Source: an uncultured Psychroserpens sp. (GTDB lineage: Bacteria; Bacteroidota; Bacteroidia; Flavobacteriales; Flavobacteriaceae). Taken from it: DNA of 64,000 nt. The stretch spans positions 162,972-226,971 of the forward strand of contig NZ_CANNDQ010000007.1 in the NCBI RefSeq assembly GCF_947503375.1, in the 5' to 3' direction. The notes under the pieces were generated by a model, which saw only the letters and a list, made by a program, of their open reading frames with translations, made no database searches and was not told the origin of the DNA. How positions within the stretch are numbered: position 1 is the stretch's first letter; each line of letters opens with the position of its first letter. Below, in pieces: positions 59,600-64,000 of the stretch. The translations under genes and the position numbers were made by a program.

Positions 59600-61882
59600 A
59601 TGAAGAAGAATATACTTTTTAACAGTTGGATCGTATTGCTGTTTTTTGCGTTGTCAATTAATGGTTACAGTCAGGATAGTTCTACATTTTGGGATAAAGT
59701 TTCTGATGAAGCAACGATTTCAGCTGAACGATGGAATAGGATAGCTATGCCATTAAAATACGATACCTATAATTTAAACTTAGATTTACTATTTAGTCAG
59801 TTGCAGAACGCACCCAGTAGAAAACAATCTAGTATTTCGCAAGGTATTGTAGTAGATTTTCCGTCTATAACAGAAGGTTATGAAAAATATGAAGTCTATG
59901 ATGCATCTGTATTAGCTCCTGAGTTACAGGAAGAATTACCAAATATCAGGTCTTTTGTTGGTAAATCATTAAAAGATGCTAATAAAATAGTTAGATTCAG
60001 TATTTCTCTTTTTGGTTTAAAAGCTGTTATATTAAATGCTAAAGAAGGAACTCAGTATATTGATTGTTTAACTAAGGATAGAGCTTCCTATATAATGTAT
60101 TTAAGACAAAATGTTTCTCCAGAAGAAAATGGAATAGAATGTCTTACCGACGATCAATCTGTTGAATTGCCAAGTGGACTAGAGAGTACTATCTCTGAGG
60201 ATGAATTTAGAAATGCAAATGATGGTCAATTTAGAGAGTTTAGATTAGCTTTGTCTTGTACTGAAGAATATGCTACATACCATGTAAATCAAGCAGGATT
60301 GGGTTCAGCTTCAACTGCAATAAAAAAAGATGCAGTTTTAGCTGTCATGAATGATATAATGACCAGAGTAAATGCAGTCTATGAAAATGAACTAGCTGTC
60401 ACGATGACTATAGTAAATAATAATAGAAATGTCATTTTTATCACAGATACGTTTTTGACTAATAATAATATCGGAGTTTTAATAAATGAAAGTCAAACAT
60501 TTATTGATGGGTTTATTGCTGAGGCTTATGACATTGGTCATATGTTGAGTACTTCAGGTAGTGGACTAGCGCAATTATTTACTCCGTGTACAAGCAATAA
60601 GGCTAGAGGTGTAAGTGGAGGCCTAGGTGGTGTACCAGAAGGTGTAGTTTATGAAAATGTGATCATGCATGAGATGGGGCATCAATTTGGAGCTTTTCAT
60701 ACATGGAGCGCTCCAGGTTGTTCGGGCACATATACTAATTTTTCCGCTGCTGAACCTGGTGGAGGAACTACTATAATGGCTTATGCTGGTATTTGTGGTA
60801 ATAGTGCAAACATTCAACCAGTAGCAGATACATATTTTCATCAAATTAGCCTTCAACAAATGTGGGCAAATATTACAATAGGAAATAGTACCTGTGCTCA
60901 ACAAACAGCAACAGGAAATGGTGCTCCGACAGCCAACGCTGGAGGAGATTTTACCATACCGTTTGGAACGCCATATAAATTAGTTGGTTCTGGCACAGAT
61001 GATGGTAGTTCACTAAGTTATTGTTGGGAACAATTAGATGTTAATGGTCCGGAAGCGTTGCCAGGAGATTTTACTATTGAAGGACCAATTGTAAGATCAT
61101 TTCCTCCTGAAACTAATAGTACTAGATACATTCCTAGATTAGCAGACTATGTTAATATTGTTAATAGTTCCACAAGTTGGGAGAAAATAGTATTGGTTAA
61201 CAGAGATGTCAACTATGAATTAACTGTAAGAGATAATGATATTAGTGGTGGTCAAACAGCTTCTGATGGTATGACAGTTACGGTTACTAATACGTCAGGA
61301 CCTTTTGTTGTGACTTCTCAAAATGCTTTTGATATTGTATATGATGGAAACACGACGCAAACAATTACATGGAATGTTGCTAATACAGATTCTGGTCTTG
61401 TGAGTTCTTCAAATGTAAATATTTTACTTTCTACTGATGGAGGATTAACATTTGATACGATGCTATTAGCAAATACGCCTAACGATGGCACACAAGATAT
61501 AACCATTCCAAATACAATTGACTCAACAACTTGTAGATTTATGGTAGAATCTGCTGATAATATTTTTTACAATATAAATAGAAGAGATTTTGAAATAAGA
61601 GCATCTTTAAGCTTAGATGATAATTCTTTTGCTAATAATTTATCTATTTATCCTAATCCAAATTCTGGAGAATTCAGTATCAAGTTTACATCTAATAATT
61701 TTAATGACGATGTTAACATACAGTTATTCGACATAAGAGGCAGATCTATTTTTAAGAATATATATGATGGTGCTAATGAATTTGATGAGACCATTAGCTT
61801 AAGCAATGTACAATCTGGTGTTTATTTGGTGAGTATCAGTAATGGAAACAATAAAGTTACAAAGAAGATAGTTATACAATAA
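59600..61882 (+). CDS. Secreted M12B-like metalloprotease with T9SS sorting tail
   Basis: A 760-aa exported protease. Signal peptide (about 1-25, ending YSQ), propeptide-like region to about 205, reprolysin-like metalloprotease domain from about 210 (FREFRLALSCTEEYATYHVN) with the zinc motif HEMGHQFGAFH at 357-367, then an Ig/cadherin-like region (about 440-680; PTANAGGDFTIPFGTPYKL) and a C-terminal type A sorting domain (about 685-760; LSIYPNPNSGEFSIKFTS, LFDIRGRSIF, GVYLVSISNGNNKVTKKIVI). The protein should be exported by the T9SS and released or anchored at the surface. It lies right after the SusCD operon but has its own promoter. Confidence 0.95.
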   Translation: MKKNILFNSWIVLLFFALSINGYSQDSSTFWDKVSDEATISAERWNRIAMPLKYDTYNLNLDLLFSQLQNAPSRKQSSISQGIVVDFPSITEGYEKYEVYDASVLAPELQEELPNIRSFVGKSLKDANKIVRFSISLFGLKAVILNAKEGTQYIDCLTKDRASYIMYLRQNVSPEENGIECLTDDQSVELPSGLESTISEDEFRNANDGQFREFRLALSCTEEYATYHVNQAGLGSASTAIKKDAVLAVMNDIMTRVNAVYENELAVTMTIVNNNRNVIFITDTFLTNNNIGVLINESQTFIDGFIAEAYDIGHMLSTSGSGLAQLFTPCTSNKARGVSGGLGGVPEGVVYENVIMHEMGHQFGAFHTWSAPGCSGTYTNFSAAEPGGGTTIMAYAGICGNSANIQPVADTYFHQISLQQMWANITIGNSTCAQQTATGNGAPTANAGGDFTIPFGTPYKLVGSGTDDGSSLSYCWEQLDVNGPEALPGDFTIEGPIVRSFPPETNSTRYIPRLADYVNIVNSSTSWEKIVLVNRDVNYELTVRDNDISGGQTASDGMTVTVTNTSGPFVVTSQNAFDIVYDGNTTQTITWNVANTDSGLVSSSNVNILLSTDGGLTFDTMLLANTPNDGTQDITIPNTIDSTTCRFMVESADNIFYNINRRDFEIRASLSLDDNSFANNLSIYPNPNSGEFSIKFTSNNFNDDVNIQLFDIRGRSIFKNIYDGANEFDETISLSNVQSGVYLVSISNGNNKVTKKIVIQ

Positions 61883-61903
61883 GTAACTTAATTTTATAAA
61901 AGT

Positions 61904-61938
61904 AAAAAAAGGAGGTGTATTTTTACACCTTCTTTTTT
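61904..61938 (+). terminator. Terminator of the metalloprotease gene
   Basis: AAAGGAGGTGTA-TTTT-TACACCTTCTTT stem (one G-T wobble) with A and T runs, 22 nt past the stop. Confidence 0.88.
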
Positions 61939-61977
61939 TATCTTGACAAAATTTAAATTGATAATGCAGAGTCTATA

Positions 61978-63942
61978 ATGTTTATAAAGACTATTATTTC
62001 ATGTTTTTGTTTTCTTTTAAGCACATTTGTTTTTGCACAAAAGCTTGAAAGAATTCAAAGTGCTCCTCCGCAACAAGGTATCGATACTACTAAAGTGGAT
62101 CGCAGAAGTACATCAAATAAGGGATTAAAAAATGAGAATGCCACTATAGATCAATATTTAGTTATTTCTCATAAGAATGATACCACTTTTGTTGATACTA
62201 CGTTAACTATTAAAAAAGAGTTCAAATTTAATTACTTACGTAAAGATAACTTTGAACTCATTCCGTTTTCCAATCTAGGACAAACATATAATAGTTTAAG
62301 TAAAAATATATACGACTCAAAGACATTGCCAGAATTTGGTGCAAGAGCAAGGCATTTTAATTACATGGAAATTGAGGACATAAATTATTACCATGTACCA
62401 ACACCGTTAACTGAAATTTTATTTAAAACTGCTTTTCAACAAGGTCAGCTACTCGATGCATTTTTTACAGTTAACACATCTAAACAATTCAATTTTTCGT
62501 TGGCATATAAAGGGCTAAGATCGTTAGGAAATTACCAACACATACTGACTAGTACAGGTAATTTTAGGTTTACAACAAATTATACAACCAAGAATAAAAG
62601 ATATACCGCTCGTTTTCATATGGTCACTCAAGACTTGTTAAATCAAGAAAATGGTGGGCTTACTGATGAAGACGTGGTAAATTTTCAATCTGGTGAAGAA
62701 GATTTTATTGATAGATCTGTGTTTGATCCCATATTTGAAGATGCTGAAAGTATGCTTAGAGGCAAAAGATTTCATTTAGAGCATCAATATGCAATTAAAT
62801 CTATTGATTCTTTATCAAAGTATGATTTGAAAATCGGCAATATTATTTCATTTGAAGATAAATATTTTCAGTACGACCAAACTATGTCAAATGAAGTTTT
62901 TGGTGAATCTTTTGTTGATAGAAACATAAGAGATAGAGTTACACAAGAAAATTTTCATGCTAGGCTTTATGGACTAATCAATAGTAATGTTATCGGAAGC
63001 ATACAATTTAATTTAGACTATCATGACTATAATTATGGTTATGACCAAGTCACACTTTTATCTGACGGTACAATAATTAAAAACAGAATTAAAGATAATA
63101 CAGTCTCTATTGGAGGTTCGTACAAGAAGGAAATTAAAAAAGTTGATCTTGGGGTTGAAGCAGGATTGAATGTTTCAGGACAATTTGATGGTAATTTTAT
63201 TTCTGCAAATGCAGGCTATCAAATTACAGATGGGATAAAAATTCAAGCAGCATTAAATTATAATAGCAGTGCACCTAATTTTAATTTTTTATTATTTCAG
63301 AATGAATATATCAATTACAATTGGGATAACTCTAATACATTTGATAATGTCCAAACAAGTCAGCTAAAGTTTATTGTTGATGCTAAAAAAATTGGAACCC
63401 TAACAGTAGATTATACTAATACTGATAATTATGTCTACTTCGCTGAACAAGGAGATAATAATTTAGTTAAACCAGTTCAATCTAAAAGCACAATAAATTA
63501 TTTAAGAGTAAAAGCGAGTAAAGAATTTAAATATGGAAAGTTTGCTTTAAACAATACCATAATGTATCAAGAAGTTCCCAATGGAGATAATGTTATTAAT
63601 GTGCCTCAGCTTATTACTAGAAATACATTATATTACGCAAATCATTTTTTTAAAGATGCCTTATACTTACAAACTGGAGTGACATTAAATTATTTCACCG
63701 AGTATAACATGGATGCATATGATCCTATATTAGCTGAGTTTTATACTCAAAATGAAACTAAACTTGGGAATTTTCCAAGGTTAGACTTTTTTATCAATGC
63801 AAAGATAAGACAAACAAGAATCTTTTTAAAAGCCGAACATTTCAACGCTGCATTTACTGGATACGATTATTTCTCAGCGCCTAATTATCCATATAGAGAC
63901 TTCGCAGTACGATTCGGATTGGTTTGGAATTTCTTTTTATAG
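61978..63942 (+). CDS. Putative outer-membrane porin
   Basis: A 654-aa protein with signal peptide (about 1-20, ending FVFAQ), a linker rich in polar residues, then a long series of amphipathic strands from about residue 95 to the C-terminus, which ends in the aromatic residue pattern VRFGLVWNFFL typical of outer-membrane insertion. Segments such as YHVPTPLTEILFKTAFQQGQ and FTVNTSKQFNFSLAYKGLRS match the 'putative porin' family (PF14121) that I know from Flavobacteria, often near rnhB. Substrate unknown. The last 58 bases of the window after it show nothing further. Confidence 0.88.
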   Translation: MFIKTIISCFCFLLSTFVFAQKLERIQSAPPQQGIDTTKVDRRSTSNKGLKNENATIDQYLVISHKNDTTFVDTTLTIKKEFKFNYLRKDNFELIPFSNLGQTYNSLSKNIYDSKTLPEFGARARHFNYMEIEDINYYHVPTPLTEILFKTAFQQGQLLDAFFTVNTSKQFNFSLAYKGLRSLGNYQHILTSTGNFRFTTNYTTKNKRYTARFHMVTQDLLNQENGGLTDEDVVNFQSGEEDFIDRSVFDPIFEDAESMLRGKRFHLEHQYAIKSIDSLSKYDLKIGNIISFEDKYFQYDQTMSNEVFGESFVDRNIRDRVTQENFHARLYGLINSNVIGSIQFNLDYHDYNYGYDQVTLLSDGTIIKNRIKDNTVSIGGSYKKEIKKVDLGVEAGLNVSGQFDGNFISANAGYQITDGIKIQAALNYNSSAPNFNFLLFQNEYINYNWDNSNTFDNVQTSQLKFIVDAKKIGTLTVDYTNTDNYVYFAEQGDNNLVKPVQSKSTINYLRVKASKEFKYGKFALNNTIMYQEVPNGDNVINVPQLITRNTLYYANHFFKDALYLQTGVTLNYFTEYNMDAYDPILAEFYTQNETKLGNFPRLDFFINAKIRQTRIFLKAEHFNAAFTGYDYFSAPNYPYRDFAVRFGLVWNFFL

Positions 63943-64000
63943 ATATTAGAGGATTTATTTTAGGTTTATAAAGTCTTCATTTCTAGCGTTTGAAGTTTGG

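Noticed and set aside
1..64000. CRISPR arrays, tRNA/rRNA genes, insertion sequences, prophage genes and riboswitches
   Set aside because: I looked through all gaps (largest about 260 nt) and found no repeat-spacer pattern, cloverleaf, transposase or integrase frame, nor a recognisable riboswitch. A covariance-model search would be needed to exclude weak RNA structures.

Overview
The window is a gene-dense, AT-rich stretch of chromosome from a member of the Bacteroidota, most likely a marine Flavobacteriaceae (relatives of Psychroserpens, Lacinutrix, Olleya or Winogradskyella would fit; the genus cannot be fixed from sequence reading alone). The evidence is the PorT-type protein next to ubiE/menG, two type IX secretion C-terminal sorting tails, a SusC/SusD pair, promoters with the Bacteroidetes -7 box TAnnTTTG, a full Na+-translocating NADH:quinone reductase operon and TrkAH. 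I see no tRNA, rRNA, CRISPR array, insertion sequence, integrase or phage gene, and no non-coding gap longer than about 260 bases.

Layout. 1-4463: tail of a secreted T9SS protein, rsmG, a fatty acid desaturase, an aminotransferase and three tiny proteins with a C-terminal membrane anchor. 4617-9083: trkA-trkH (potassium uptake) diverging from menG/ubiE and a PorT-like barrel. 9268-19175: nqrABCDEF, small conserved genes, a DUF4846-type protein and the flavin transferase apbE that should load FMN onto NqrB and NqrC. 19172-23063: a compact minus-strand operon (HAD-like hydrolase, map, cupin, methyltransferase) and gpmI. 23324-31508: mixed small genes (ankyrin protein, M48 and M15 peptidases, GNAT, pepE, tandem carboxypeptidase-like-domain proteins, a TatA-type protein, O-methyltransferase, tandem alpha/beta hydrolases, a zinc-binding membrane protein). 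31588-38257: a large zinc metalloprotease, a diheme cytochrome-like lipoprotein, an endonuclease/exonuclease/phosphatase-fold membrane protein and lysS.

38355-43303: a five-gene minus-strand block (membrane-spanning LuxR-type regulator, DUF1573 protein, single-cysteine thioredoxin-like protein with TPRs, TonB-C-like lipoprotein, TPR protein), then a 52-residue YqaE/Pmp3 protein, the C-terminal remnant of a lost gene, and lipB. 43345-52851: an ECF sigma operon, an M23 peptidase, secreted unknowns, a nucleoid-associated protein, an OmpA protein, an 812-residue lipoprotein and rnhB. 53054-61882: a strongly organised SusC-SusD-lipoprotein-lipoprotein operon followed by a T9SS-exported M12B-like metalloprotease, with no glycoside hydrolase, so peptide rather than glycan uptake is a reasonable guess. 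61978-63942: a putative porin.

Most of the window is ordinary core genome. The parts most worth a second look are the regulator/thioredoxin-like/TPR block with the gene remnant beside it (38355-42599), the peptidase-linked SusCD locus, the family of tiny tail-anchored proteins, and the altered flavinylation motif in NqrB. I did not find a clear-cut new defence or mobile system.
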